Assembly: GCA_026122225.1 (NCBI GenBank)
Contig: JANEZZ010001863.1
Location: 1 to 64,000, forward strand
Reading direction: 5' to 3'
Source of the DNA: Heloderma charlesbogerti
Lineage: Eukaryota > Chordata > Lepidosauria > Squamata > Helodermatidae
Length of the DNA stretch: 64,000 nucleotides
Translations under genes and position numbers: made by a program
In this document: piece by piece, positions 9,886-20,212 of the stretch
Numbering within the stretch: the first letter of the stretch is position 1
How the letters are laid out: each line of letters starts with the position of its first letter
Notes under the pieces: model-generated
Seen by the model: the letters and a program-made list of their open reading frames with translations, nothing else
What the model was told of the DNA's origin: nothing
The model's database searches: none

Positions 9886-10134
9886 TCAGCCAGCTGTGTG
9901 GATCCATATCAACAAACCAGTTCTACTGTTTTCATCTGCTAGGAGCAAGTCCTTTATAAATCGAATGGGTTTTAATTGCCCATTTATGACCAAGCCATCC
10001 CCAAATGCTTTGCATTACAAGAGGGAACAGTCTATTGTTGCTGGAAAAATTAATTTCTCCCCATTACTGTGAGAATTGCAGCTACGCTCAGACAAACAGG
10101 GAAGTTGGGGTGCAGTGGGGTTGGCAGACAATGT

Positions 10135-10215
10135 CAGTGAAGCTGCTAATAAAGTGCTGGTGCTGTGTCCCTGCAAATGCTGGTTCCGCTACACCACTTT
10201 CAGTGCCGCTGCCCC
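10135..10215 (-). mobile_element. hAT-like repeat fragment (GTGGTGTAGTGG family)
   Basis: GCTAATAAAGTGCTGGTGCT and GGTTCCGCTACACCACTTTC are the complement of the left half of the family seen at 40689-41088, 16.3 kb and 23.7 kb. Confidence 0.55.
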
Positions 10216-10272
10216 TTTGGACACATCCAGTGGCATGGCAAATTGGCCACCATTTGTCCTGCAACAGGGTCT

Positions 10273-10682
10273 ATGAGGATGCAGACAAGCTGGAGAGGGT
10301 TCAGAGGAGGGCAACAAAGATGATCAGGGGACTGGAAACAAAGCCCTATGAGGAGAGACTGAAAGAACTGGGCGTGTTTAGCCTTGAGAAGAGAAGACTG
10401 AGGGGAGATAGGATGGCACTCTTCAAGTACTTGGGAGGTTGTCACAGAGAAGAAGGCCAGGATCTCTTCTCGATCATCCCAGAGTGCAGGACACAGACTC
10501 ATGGGCTCAACTGACAGGAAGCCAGGTTCCGGCTGAACATCAGGAAAAACTTCCTGACTGTTAGAGCAATATGACAAATGGAACCAATTACCTAGGGAGG
10601 TAGTGGGCTCTCCCATGCTGGAGGCATTCAAAATGAGGCTGGACAGCCATCTGTCAGGGATGCTCTGACTTTGATTCCTCCA
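10273..10682 (+). mobile_element. CR1 3' fragment lacking its terminal repeat
   Basis: CR1 ORF2 tail ([40 protein letters not shown]) and part of the 3' UTR. It stops at CTGACTTTGATTCCTCC, just before the usual GCATTGAGCAGGGGG and ATTCTATG end. It is followed directly by the longer CR1 starting about 10685. Confidence 0.88.
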
Positions 10683-10738
10683 AGAAGCTCCGCTTCTTCA
10701 TAGCAAGCTATGAAGAAATCACATCAGACTTTGAAGCT

Positions 10739-11005
10739 ATGGGAAGGCAACTCAAGAACTTTGGGGCCCAGATAGTTTTCTCATCCATCCTTCCAGTAGT
10801 TAGAAGAGGGATAGAAAGGGAAAGAAAAATAGTCCGGGTGAATGACTGGCTACGAAGGTGGTCCCAGCATGAGATATTTGGATTCTGGGACCACGGGCTA
10901 TACTTCCTGGAAGATGGACTGTTGGCAAGGGATGGGTTGCACCTCACAAAGGCTGGGAAGAATGTGTTTGGCCACAGCATGAAGAACTTCATCAGGAGGA
11001 TTTAA
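10739..11005 (+). pseudogene. CR1 ORF1, esterase-like C-terminal part
   Basis: An open frame of 88 codons just upstream of the endonuclease. It reads VFSSILPVVRRG near residue 13 and GLLARDGLHLTKAGKNVFG near residue 65. In CR1 ORF1 proteins the C-terminal domain belongs to the SGNH/GDSL esterase group. The DGLHLT segment matches the D-x-x-H block of that fold, which supplies the catalytic Asp and His. The nucleophile-Ser block and the N-terminal zinc finger/PHD-like part lie upstream and are absent. The frame ends with TAA at 11003, four bases before the next open frame, consistent with the ORF1/ORF2 arrangement of CR1. Confidence 0.72.
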
Positions 11006-11006
11006 A

Positions 11007-11810
11007 TTGAATCCTATGGGGAAGGGAGATGTAAAGTTGGGGGTAACAATGGACGAAGGCTCATGCACCGCAACAGAGAGAACAGCTCTAATAGCGCCCA
11101 ATAATACTCTTCAGAAACATGTAGGAAGAAAGCCAGACCATGAAGCACATGGTCTTCGATGTCTATATACTAATGCCCAGAGTATGGGAAACAAACAGAA
11201 CAAACTTGAACTCTTAATACAGGAGGGAAATTATGACTTGATAGGTATAACTGAGACTTGGTGGGATGACTCTCATGACTGGAATACCGCAATTGAAGGA
11301 TATAACTTGTTCAAAAAGAACAGGAGGAACAGAAAGGGAGGTGGGGTTGCACTATATGTGAAAAATACATATCTCTGCACAGAAATACAGGAGGAGGAGC
11401 TTGGTAGCCCCATCGAGAGCATCTGGATCAAAATAAATGGAGCAAAGAATAAAAGGAACCTGGTGGTCAGAGTCTACTACCGGCCACCCAATCAAGGAGA
11501 AGACGAGGATGAAACTTTTGAAAAGCAAATAGCCAATGTTTCAAGAAAGCATGATGCAGAAATGGGGGACTTCAATTTCCCTGATATTTGTTGGGAGACA
11601 AATTCTGCAAAACATGGCCCCTCCAGGAAATTCCTGACTTGTGTGGCGGATAACTTCCTCCTACAGAAAGTAGAGGTAGAAACTAGAGGATCAGCTATCC
11701 TTGACTTGATCCTATCTAAAAGAGATGACTTAGTGGGTAAAATAGCAGTTACAGGAACCCTGGGGGAAAGCGACCATGTTATTCATGGTTCTAAAGGAAG
11801 CAAAAGCTGA
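11007..11810 (+). pseudogene. CR1 ORF2 endonuclease domain
   Basis: An open frame of 267 codons with the APE-type endonuclease used by CR1 elements to nick target DNA. Motifs: [20 protein letters not shown] (Asn of the N-terminal block, near residue 55), [16 protein letters not shown] (catalytic Glu, near residue 85), [30 protein letters not shown] (Asp/Asn pair, near residue 188) and SDHVI near the end (Ser-Asp-His of the last block, near residue 258). All the expected catalytic blocks are visible. The segment between RVYYRPP and GDFNFP looks slightly shortened. The frame is lost after SDHVI, before the RT. The domain is well preserved although the element is dead. Confidence 0.9.
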
Positions 11811-12168
11811 GTGTAGCCAAACCCATATCCTCGATTTTAGGAAAGCTGATTTTAATAAACTCAGAACAATGATAAGTAAGGTCCCATGGCAAGCGACTCT
11901 AACGGGAAAAGGAAATTCTCAAGGCACAATTACAAACAATTCCAACAAGAGGAAGAGGTGGAAGACAACAGAAGAAGCCAATGTGGCTTCACAAAAAGCT
12001 TAGAGATGACCTGAAAACAAAAAAAGTACATATATAAGAAGTGGAAAGAAGGCCAACAAAGGAAGAGTAGCATAGAATTGCAGGGATGGCATCAGGAAGG
12101 CTAAAGCTGAGAATGAGCTGAGTTTAGCAAGGGATGCTAAAAACAACAAAAAAGCTTTCTTCAGCTAT
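11811..12168 (+). pseudogene. Decayed CR1 linker between endonuclease and RT
   Basis: Remnants such as ILDFRKADFNKLRTMISKVPW occur at about 11830-11895 in a shifted frame, and AKNNKKAFFSYV-like codons occur around 12135-12170. At least one frameshift and a probable deletion separate the two enzymatic domains. Confidence 0.7.
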
Positions 12169-13758
12169 GTGCATAGTAAAAGACAGAGGAAAGAAATGGT
12201 GGTTCAGCTATTAAATAAGGATGGCAAAATGATAACAGATGACAAAGAAAAGGCAGAAGTACTCAATTCCTACTTTGGCTCAGTCTTCTCCCAAAAGAGG
12301 GTCTATGAGCCCCCTGGCAAAGGCAAAGTACAGGCTGAAGGGGCAGGATTGCAGCTTGAGATCGATAGGCATATAGTCAAGGAACATCTAATTACTTTGA
12401 ATGAATTCAAATCTCCAGGGCCAGATGAATTGCACCCTAAAGTAATAAAGGAACTGGCAGAAGAACTCTCAGAACCGCTGTCTATTCTCTTTGAGCAATC
12501 ATGGAGGATGGGGGAAGTGCCAGATGACTGGAGGAGGGCTAATGTTGTCCCTATCTTCAAAAAGGGTAAAAAGGAGGAACCTGGGAACTATAGACCAATC
12601 AGTCTGACATCAATCCCTGGGAAAATTCTGGAGCAGATTATAAAGCAATCCATCTGGAAGCACCTTGAGAACAATGCAGTGATTACTTGAAGACAACATG
12701 GATTTGTCAAGAACAAATCCTGCCAGATTAATCTGATCTCATTTTTGGATCAGGTCACCTCCCTTGTGGACTGTGGGAATGCTGTGGACTTAATATACCT
12801 CAACTTCAGCAAATCTTTTGACAAAGTGCCCCATGATATCCTGATGAGCAAACTAGCTCAAAGTGGGCTAGATGAAACAACTCTCAAGTGGATCCACAGT
12901 TGGCTATAGAATCGGACTCAAAGAGTGCTTATCAATGGGATCTTCTCAAACTGGGGAGAGGTAATGAGTAGGGTACCACAGGGCTCAGTCCTGGGCCCAG
13001 TGCTCTTCAACATTTGTATTAATGACTTAGAGGAGGAGGTGCAGGGAATACTGATCAAGTTTGCAGATGACACAAAATTAGGTGGGATAGCTAATACTTT
13101 GGAAGACAGAAACAAAATTCAAAGGGATCTTGATAGACTGGAGTGCTGGGCAGAAAACAACAGAGTGAAATCTAATAGGGATAAATGCCAAGTTCTGCAC
13201 CTAGGAAAAAGAAACCAAATGCACAGTTACAAGATAGGGGATATGTGGCTCAACCACACTACAAGCGAGAAGGATCTTGGAATTGTTGTCGGTCACAAGC
13301 TGAATATGAGCCAACAATGTGATGTGGCTGCAGAAAAGGCCAATGCTCTTTTGGGCTGCATTAATAGAAGCATAGCTTCCAAATCCCATGAAGTGCTAGT
13401 TCCCCTCTACCCAGCACTGGTTAGGCCTCATCTGGAGTACTGTGTCCAGTTCTGGGCACCACACTTTAAGAAGAATGCAGACAAACTGGAGAGGGCTCAG
13501 AGGAGGGCAACAAAGATGATCAGGGGCCTGGAAACAAAGCCCTATGAGGAGAGACTGAAAGAACTGGGCATGTTTAGCCTTGAGAAGAGAAGACTGAGGG
13601 GAGAGGTTCGTGCTCTTCAAGTCTTTGAAAGGTTGTCACAGAGAGGAAGGCCAGGATCTCTTCTCCATCATCCCAGAGTGCAAGACATGGAATCATGGGC
13701 TCAAGTGACAGGAAGCCAGATTCTGGCTGAACATCAGGAAAAACCTCCTGACTGTTAG
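12169..13758 (+). pseudogene. CR1 ORF2 reverse transcriptase and C-terminal tail
   Basis: The RT domain of the same CR1. The first open part, 12169-12690, has ELHPKVIKELAEELSEPLSI, WRRANVVPIFKKGKKEEPGN and YRPISLTSIPGKILEQII. A TGA at 12688 and a TAG at 12907 interrupt it. Between them motif A reads NFSKSFDKVPHDIL. From 12925 the frame reopens with VPQGSVLGPVLFNI and the catalytic box FADDTKLGG (about 13060-13085), then the tail HLEYCVQFWAPHFKKNADKL and [18 protein letters not shown] frameshift near 13605 scrambles the last 50 codons. The catalytic Asp pair is intact, but the gene is broken at three or more places. Confidence 0.9.
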
Positions 13759-14283
13759 AGCCATACGATAATGGAGCCAATGACCTAGGGAGGTGGTGGG
13801 CTCTCCCACACTGGAGGCATTCAAGATGAGGCTGGACAGCCATCTGCCAGGGATGCTCTGACTTGGATTCCTGCATTGAGCAGGGGGTTGGACTGGATGG
13901 TCTTGTAGGCCCCTTCCAGCCCTACTATTCTATGATTCTATGAAGGCAGAAGTCCAACAGGTAAAGCAGTCTCCATGTTGGGGGAAAAGAGGATGCGTAC
14001 TTCACCATTCCTTTCATATGGAAAATTGCACCAGTTGAATTCCTGCTTTTTGCCTTGTAGAGAGGTATCCTCTACTGCCCAAAGCTGCATAACAAGGAAC
14101 AAGAGGGATATCTTTTTCAATTTCACTTAATACATCATTATGAGCGAATGTCTCATAGCTACTAGTGGCATACCACAGTGACATCACAGGTATTAGCCAA
14201 TGGATGGCCGTCATATATACAATTGTGGGCATGGGTGGGTAGGGAAAGGTGTTGTATTTACTCAGGGCCAAAATATTGTACTT

Positions 14284-14352
14284 GTCTGTCTGTCTGTCCG
14301 TCCGTCCATCCATCCATCTATCTAGCTATCTATCAACTATCTATCAATCTAT
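14284..14352 (+). repeat. Compound tetranucleotide microsatellite
   Basis: TCTG, then TCCG, TCCA and TCTA units in succession, an example of stepwise interruption of a 4-bp repeat. Confidence 0.95.
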
Positions 14353-14361
14353 CATCACATA

Positions 14362-14602
14362 CGAAGAGCCAGTGTGTTGTAGTGGTGAGAGTGTCGGACT
14401 GAGACTCAGGAGATCTGGGTTCTACTCCCCACTTAGCTATGAAGCTCACTGGGTGACTTTGGGCCAGTCACTGACCTTTAGTCTAAACTACCTCACAGGG
14501 TTGTTGTGAGGATAAAGCAGAGAGGTGCAGGATTATGTAAGCTGCCACGGGTTCCTTGGAGGAAAAAAAAACCAGATACAAATGCAATGATAAATACATA
14601 AA
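14362..14602 (+). mobile_element. CORE-SINE (MIR-like) with tRNA head
   Basis: The tRNA-like head has an A box (TGTAGTGGTGAGAG context) and a B box (GGGTTCTACTCC). The conserved core reads AGCTCACTGGGTGACTTTGG and the 3' part CCTCACAGGGTTGTTGTGAG then GGTTCCTTGG. Copies of the same family occur at 19.1, 23.9/24.2, 35.9, 39.4 and 52.2 kb. Confidence 0.8.
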
Positions 14603-14784
14603 TGCAATATCATAAAGTAACCAGCAGAGAAATTGCCCTGAATTGCATAACCACTCTCACACTTCTGATGGTGCCTAGAATGTAGCAGGTATGTTTTTCT
14701 GGATGGTGTCCAGGTGTTCTCCATATTTACTTGTTCTCACCTCCACCTTCACTTTTCAGCAGAGTCTGGGTGGCCACCTTTCAG

Positions 14785-14870
14785 TAGGGATGCTGTAGAA
14801 GTGGATTTCCAGTATTGGCAGAGGGTTTGACTAGATCACCTTTGAGGTCCCTCTGAACTCTATACATTGT
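14785..14870 (+). mobile_element. CR1 3' end of a different subfamily
   Basis: GGGTTTGACTAGATCACCTTT then GAGGTCCCTCTGAACTCTAT matches the usual CR1 3' end pattern (GGACTAGATGACCTTTGAGG), diverged from the copies at 5.4 and 13.9 kb. Confidence 0.6.
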
Positions 14871-14876
14871 TTTCTT

Positions 14877-15276
14877 GGAGCCAAACTACACATTATGTTA
14901 ATTGCATAGTGTGTAACTGAGACGTGTCTTCTGTGTTGCTCTAGTGTCAACATGTGCAGTTCTGATTTGGACTAGGACCACCATACTCAGGGACTGGAGG
15001 ATTAAACCTCCCCCACCCCCAGTTGCTTCTTGAAATCCACACCTCATGGAGGGGTTAACAAAAGGGAAAAAAGACACAAATTGAGACTCTTTTCTTTTGT
15101 TCACCCCCTCTCCCCCACTCCCCATTGGTGAGGCAGGAGATGGTGGAGAAGGTTTAACCATCCCCTCCCAGAGAGTAGCGGTCCTAATCAGAATCAGGGC
15201 CACGTGTGCTTATGCTACAGTAAAACAAGAGATGCCTAAGCTACATGTGATTAGCATAATGTGTAGTTTGGTTCTA
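14877..15276. mobile_element. Foldback MITE, about 400 bp
   Basis: Inverted ends GAGCCAAACTACACATTATG and CATAATGTGTAGTTTGGTTC. The internal sequence includes complementary GGATTAAACC / GGTTTAACCATCCC segments. No reading frame of note. Confidence 0.75.
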
Positions 15277-15370
15277 AGAGGGCTGGGAAAGATCTGTGCC
15301 TCAGATCTGCTCCCAGTCAGAGGGGACAGATGGACCACTGGTCTGGCTTGGTATAAGTCAGTTTCCTATG
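15277..15370 (+). mobile_element. tRNA-type SINE, 3' half
   Basis: GGGCTGGGAAAGATCTGTGC then CAGATGGACCACTGGTCTGG and TATAAGTCAGTTTCCTATGT match the 3' half of the SINE whose head is at 62.55 kb and whose minus copies are at 58.9 and 59.7 kb. Confidence 0.7.
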
Positions 15371-15716
15371 TCGTCTCCCCCACCCGCCGCCCATTATTGT
15401 TAAAACTGTGCAAATCCATTCCTTTCCTCATAAATATTCCCATACAAAAATGTTCCTTGCCAATATTTTTGGCAGAAGCCACTCTGCTAGATTCCCAAAC
15501 CAACACACTGGCAACTGTCTCCTTCACACGCGCACGGGCATGTATGTGTGTGTATGGTGTTTTTTTAATACCATTAAATATTATGAAATATTTTTCCACT
15601 CCACTTCCTTCCCCATCTTCAGGAGGAAAAGTATGCTTGCATTTTCCTCATAAAAAAATATTTTAGCATTTCAGGGTATAGATTTCTCTTTTCCTGAATG
15701 TTTTTGGTAGCTGTTT

Positions 15717-15718
<2 letters not shown>

Positions 15719-15762
<44 letters not shown>
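15719..15762 (+). repeat. (TC)n microsatellite, about 20 units
   Basis: Uninterrupted CT dinucleotide run. Confidence 0.98.
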
Positions 15763-16320
15763 TCAATCTTTTCTTCACAAGCACTACCCTTGGGCTTCAT
15801 GATAGAATGCGAAACCTATAAGCTATTTGAAAAAGGAGCCTGATTTGAAATCAAACTCTTGCAACAATTAACCTCCTCCTGATGTGCTATAAATGCTGTT
15901 TAAAAAACAACCACCCCAAAACAAACCCAGACTCTCCGACCAATGCCTTCTTGGCTGTGGAAGCCCTAACATCTGCTTTGATTTAGTCATGATGGGACCC
16001 TTGCTTGTAAAGGCATGACTTAATCAGCCTGACTAAAGTCAATGGCACATACTGTGGTGAAAGGGAGCAACGGGGGTGGGGGTGAGGGTGGGGTGAGGGG
16101 AGCAGCAGGAGAGACGACCTCAAATCCGTCAGCTGAAGCTGAATAAAAGTAGATTAAAAAAACAACACCCACCAACCAAAGGAGCAGTTTCACTCCCCAC
16201 TTTCTGGCTGACACTGCACAGTGGCATGACTGCTGCTACTGCGGACAGCAGGTGATAGACAAGTGGCCCTGTTGCCAGTGCCACCAGATGCATCCTTTTC
16301 AAAGGGCAGTGGCAGTGATG
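15763..16320. other. Unassigned stretch
   Basis: No recognisable gene. Contains a G-rich segment (about 16070-16105). Confidence 0.35.
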
Positions 16321-16412
16321 GTGGTGTAGCAGAGCCAGGCCTTCCAGGGACAGCACTTTTTTATTAGCAGGGATGCTAACACGATTGGCCACCCCACTCA
16401 AGCTTCCTTGTT
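16321..16412 (+). mobile_element. hAT-like repeat fragment (GTGGTGTAGTGG family)
   Basis: GTGGTGTAGCAGAGCCAGGC, AGGGACAGCAC, TTAGCAGGGATGCTAAC parallels the first 90 bp of the element at 40689-41088. Confidence 0.6.
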
Positions 16413-16420
16413 CGCTCTAA

Positions 16421-16611
16421 GCGAACAACCCACAGTTCACGACCCAGCAACAAACCATGGGTTTTCTTCATGGGTTGTTCGTGGTTTATAAACTGTGGTT
16501 TGTTCGTGAGGCTGGGTTCAGACAACACGACAACCCGCGGTTTAATGACAAGCCACAATCAAACCATACTTAACCCTTGAGTGTGGGTTATCATGTTGTC
16601 TGAACCCAGCC
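16421..16611. mobile_element. Foldback element (GGCTGGGTTCAGACAAC)
   Basis: An inverted repeat GGCTGGGTTCAGACAACACG (16510 on) pairs with the complement ending at 16611 (TGTTGTCTGAACCCAGCC). A second hairpin just upstream has arms GCGAACAACCCA and TGGGTTGTTCG (16421-16484). Confidence 0.7.
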
Positions 16612-17315
16612 AATGTTACACATCAGAGTTTTCCATGTGTGATGGGATCATGAAGCAACCCAGTGCTCAGGAGGCTGAGAAAGGTAGAAATAGGGCCTGC
16701 ATTGCCATAGGGAAGTTTCCTCTACTGTAGAGTCACTTTGCATATCCCAAAGAAAAAGCAAGGAGGAATGGAAGCTGAGGTGCAGAAGTGATTAAATTCT
16801 CAGAAACTGCATTTGTGCATTTAATAAAAAATTGGGGAAAATATATAATTTGGATTTTATTACTGGAAATTTAAGTCTAGCAAGAATCACACCAAGTGTG
16901 TATGTCTGGCTTTTTGCTTTTTAAATATGTGAACTGGCTCTTAATGTCTTTTAAACTGCTATTTAAAGATCATATCCTCCAACGAGAGAGATTCTTTGTT
17001 TTGTGGCATGCCCAACATTAAGGGTTGGGTTCTTTTTTCTTTTGTGGGGAAGGGGCGGGGGAGTGGCCTTATTAAAATCTTTGCAAACGTACAAAACAGA
17101 TGCAAAGTGCACAGACACACAGGAATTAGATCAACTATGCATCAGTGAGGAAACAGGCTGCAAAACACATCTTAATGCTTAGTTGTTGCTGCCTGGCTTC
17201 CTAAAGTAAAAGAAAATGATGCACAAATCCAGCGACTATAAAGAGAACTTTGTATTGTGAGGAACAGGCAACAATGGCACAAAGGAATGACATTATGGAG
17301 CCATGGTGATCAGTT
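16612..17315. other. Unassigned stretch
   Basis: AT-rich, no reading frame or repeat recognised. Confidence 0.4.
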
Positions 17316-17320
17316 TTATT

Positions 17321-17328
17321 AGATAGAT

Positions 17329-17393
<65 letters not shown>
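17321..17393 (+). repeat. (GATA)n(GACA)n microsatellite
   Basis: About 12 GATA units followed by 5-6 GACA units. Confidence 0.97.
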
Positions 17394-17505
17394 TTTTATG
17401 TTCCCCTTGCATATTGGAGATTGTGTACAGAAGTGATCTTCACTATTTTTTCAAACAGAAGTCACTTTGGCTCCAGGAACCCCACCAAGTTCAGAATCAA
17501 CGTCC

Positions 17506-17575
17506 TCTGTTAATTCAGAGCACCCCATTAAGTTCAGTGGGGCTTACTCCCAAGTAAGTGTGCTGAGGGTTGCAG
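17506..17575. mobile_element. MITE half-copy (CCATTGAACTCAATGG family)
   Basis: CACCCCATTAAGTTCAGTGG then GGCTTACTCCCAAGTAAGTG matches the arm consensus of the squamate MITE type also present at 50.4 and 51.8 kb. Confidence 0.6.
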
Positions 17576-18001
17576 ACTTGCAGTGTGTCAGTCCCCATCC
17601 ACCAGTAACGTGTAAGGGGAGGGAAAGGGGCAGGAACCAGGGAGGAATTATTGCTACCCCCTGGGTGGCATCACCACCCCCACGAGAAGGAAAGAAACAA
17701 AAAATAACGCGACAGGGGACAGCCCTCTAAAGAGAACAACCCAGTCCTGCCATGATACCAGATGGGGAAAGAACCGGCACTGATGTGGAATTCTCCACCC
17801 GTGTGATGGAGCCCTGAGAGCGTGCTCTGCTCTACTCTGTGCTGCCAAATCAACTCCAGTGCCTGCACAGCGCACCACCACAGCGAGCCAATCGCATTGC
17901 TCTTTGTTTCTTGGGCTCTTCTTCCAGGACAGCGAATTAGCCGACTGCTCCTGCATGCCCTTCTTCCTGCCCCAGGAACCTTATAGTTGATGAGCGGAAG
18001 G
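17576..18001. other. Unassigned stretch
   Basis: GC-richer sequence with no recognised repeat or gene. Confidence 0.35.
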
Positions 18002-18698
18002 TAGGGATGTACGAAAGTCACTTACCTTTCCGCGGATTATGTTCATGGGGGGGGGAGGCGTTCCATCCCTCCCCCCGGAATCCTCGACGGCCAGCTGTGC
18101 TCCACGGCAGCTCTGCGGAGCAGCCGGCCAGGCCCAGGCCAGAGCCGTCCGCAGCCGGATTTCTGGCTTCGGAGGGCTCTGGGTAAAAAAAAAAAAGGGG
18201 TACGCAAATTGCATTCCTTATTTTTCACCGACTTAGTCTACGTAAATATTTACGTAGGCTAAAATGGCGAATCAAAAAGGAACGCAAATAGCACCTATTA
18301 CGCTATTTGTGTTCCCCTTTATTTTTGCTGTAATAGTCTACGGTGGCCGTAGCCGCCGCCATTTGCGTACGCATTTTTTTTTTTTAACCAGGTTGTGATA
18401 GGCTACGTAAATCTTTACGTAGCCTATCATGTCGGGGGGGGGGTGTTGTTTTTTTACAGAGACAAGACTGCAAATGGCGGCAGTGGCAGCCGGTCGGAAG
18501 ACCAGCCACTGCCGCAGCCGCCGCCGGAGCCAGAGCCGCCGCCGCCCGGAACATCCGCCCCACGTAAGTCTCGTCCCGGTGGGATCCACGGGGGGGGGGC
18601 AGTGGGGGGGCAGGCCATTCCGCCACACATTTCGTGGGGCCGAATGCACTGGCATTCGGCCTCACCGAGATCCGTGGCGGAATTCTCTGACATCCCTA
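18002..18698. mobile_element. hAT-like foldback element, 0.7 kb, GC-rich
   Basis: Termini TAGGGATGT (18002-18010) and ACATCCCTA (18690-18698) are perfect 9-bp inverted repeats. The 8 bp outside are GCGGAAGG and GCAGCAGG (6 of 8 equal), compatible with an old hAT-type duplication. Inside are the palindromes CTACGTAAATATTTACGTAG (18239-18258) and GGCTACGTAAATCTTTACGT (about 18402-18421, completed by AGCC), and a CpG-rich GCC-repeat stretch. The reading frames over it are low-complexity Pro/Gly/Arg and are not credible genes. Confidence 0.65.
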
Positions 18699-18826
18699 GC
18701 AGCAGGTCTCCTGGCTCCCCACCCCTGAAACCTCTTCTGGTAGCCCAGATCACAGCAGCCAGCTCGCAGCTGAAGCAAACAAGGCAAAATCTATGGAGAC
18801 TCTGCTGAGAGTGAGCAACTACTGCA

Positions 18827-18870
18827 ACAGAGAGAGACAGAAGAGAGAGAGAGAGAGAGAGAGGCAGAGA
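18827..18870 (+). repeat. (GA)n-rich microsatellite
   Basis: AGAGAGAG run with a few interruptions. Confidence 0.9.
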
Positions 18871-19098
18871 GGCGCACTTGAGATAGTTGGGAACCACCAG
18901 TAGCCATTGGGTCTTGCATGGAAGAATATTGGTATACTGTATAATGCCCATTTCGTGCCTGAGGGCCACGTTAGCCTTGCTGATGAGTTCCATCATGACT
19001 GATCCAGCTGCCATCAAGTCAGTGGAGCTGAGGTCGAGAAAGCTGGGCAAAGCAAGGCAGGGTGAAGCGGAGGCACAGCAAAGGTGAACTGAGCTTTT

Positions 19099-19335
19099 AC
19101 AGCCAGTGTGGTGTGATTAAAGCGTTGGACCGGGACTTTGGAGATCCAGGTTCTAGTCCACACTCAGCCATGAAGCTCACAGGGAGACTTTGGGCCAGTC
19201 ACTGACTCTCAGCCTAACTTACCTCACAGGGTTGTTGTGAGGATAAAATGGAGAGGAGGAGGACCATCTAAGCCACCTTGGGTTCCTTGGAAGGGGGAAA
19301 AAAGTCATGATATAAGTGTAATCATAAATAAATAG
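19099..19335 (+). mobile_element. CORE-SINE (MIR-like)
   Basis: AGCCAGTGTGGTGTGATTAA head, B-box-like AGGTTCTAGTCC, core AGCTCACAGGGAGACTTTGG, then CCTCACAGGGTTGTTGTGAG and a GGGTTCCTTGGAAGG 3' region. Confidence 0.8.
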
Positions 19336-19817
19336 TAAGAATTCAACAAATCCATGGCAGGAAATAGGCTGGCACTACAGGTCTTGAGCTAAGGACTCTG
19401 GAAATCACACCCAGGTACCTTATTCCTTGTGCCGCCATAGTAGCTTACCTCAAGAGGAAACCACTTACCTATTATCTGATATGCGTGAGCACCAGCGCTG
19501 TAGCTGACCAGAAGGCGGTTCTGCAGCTTCTAGTGGGGTGGCCATGTCTTCCTACTTCACGGAGGACAAGATCTGCATAACATTTTCCTGTGTTGATGCA
19601 TATGCATAGGTGCAGATTTCGAAACTGTGACTATAATTTATATGGAAATACCAAACACCTGTCACCATAGCACAGAGGATTATGACGAGAGGACCTGGGT
19701 GGCATCTCAGTTTGCTGTCGAGGTGGTCAGAGTTGATGGGCAACTTCCAGGGTTAATCCAGACTTGGACCAGACATCCCTTCAAATAGAAGACTGCACTG
19801 TCAGCCCTTCAAATAAG
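19336..19817. other. Unassigned stretch
   Basis: No recognised feature. Confidence 0.35.
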
Positions 19818-20006
19818 AACACAAGAAGAGCCAAGATGAATCAGGCCAGAGGCCTCGGAAGTCCAGCATTCTTTTCTCACAGTGGCCAACCAGATGCCTA
19901 TGGGAAGCCCGCAAACAGGACATGAGTACATCTTGTTCCCCAGAAACTGGAGGTACCATATCGCCAGCAGGACTAGTAGCCACTGATAGAATTATCTTCC
20001 ATGAAT

Positions 20007-20010
20007 CTGT

Positions 20011-20065
<55 letters not shown>

Positions 20066-20066
20066 C

Positions 20067-20097
<31 letters not shown>
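20007..20097 (+). repeat. (ATCT)n and (CT)n microsatellites
   Basis: About 14 ATCT units, then a CT run. Confidence 0.97.
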
Positions 20098-20103
<6 letters not shown>

Positions 20104-20152
20104 TTGTGCACCGCCCAGAGGGCTTTGGCTATTGGGCAGTATAGAAATGTAA
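20098..20152 (+). mobile_element. L2 3' tip with repeat tail
   Basis: TTGTTGTGCACCGCCCAGAG and GGGCAGTATAGAAATGTAAT is the L2 3' end. It is followed by its expanded (ATCT)n tail and sits inside the CR1/L3 element. Confidence 0.75.
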
Positions 20153-20203
<51 letters not shown>

Positions 20204-20212
20204 TATCTATCA
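20153..20212 (+). repeat. (ATCT)n microsatellite
   Basis: About 14 units. Appears to have grown from the L2 3' tail. Confidence 0.97.

Larger units (their letters stand above)
10685..13944 (+). mobile_element. Long CR1 LINE relic (about 3.3 kb)
   Basis: One CR1 element in order: ORF1 esterase-like C-terminus (10739-11005), endonuclease (11007-11800), a decayed linker, RT (12169-13100), C-terminal tail (13480-13760) and the 3' end, with GGGGGTTGGACTGGATGG and ATTCTATGATTCTATGA at 13926-13942. The 5' part of ORF1 is missing. Stops and frameshifts make it inactive. Confidence 0.93.

Noticed and set aside
18040..18680. Possible CpG-island promoter
   Set aside because: CpG density is confined within an element with terminal inverted repeats, and no downstream gene is visible.
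18395..19050. Overlapping Pro/Arg/Gly-rich frames near 18.4-19.0 kb
   Set aside because: They lie in a GC-rich foldback element. The composition follows GCC repeats, and both strands are open.
14284..20212. CRISPR-like arrays in tandem repeats
   Set aside because: All tandem repeats are simple microsatellites without regular spacers. The genome is vertebrate.
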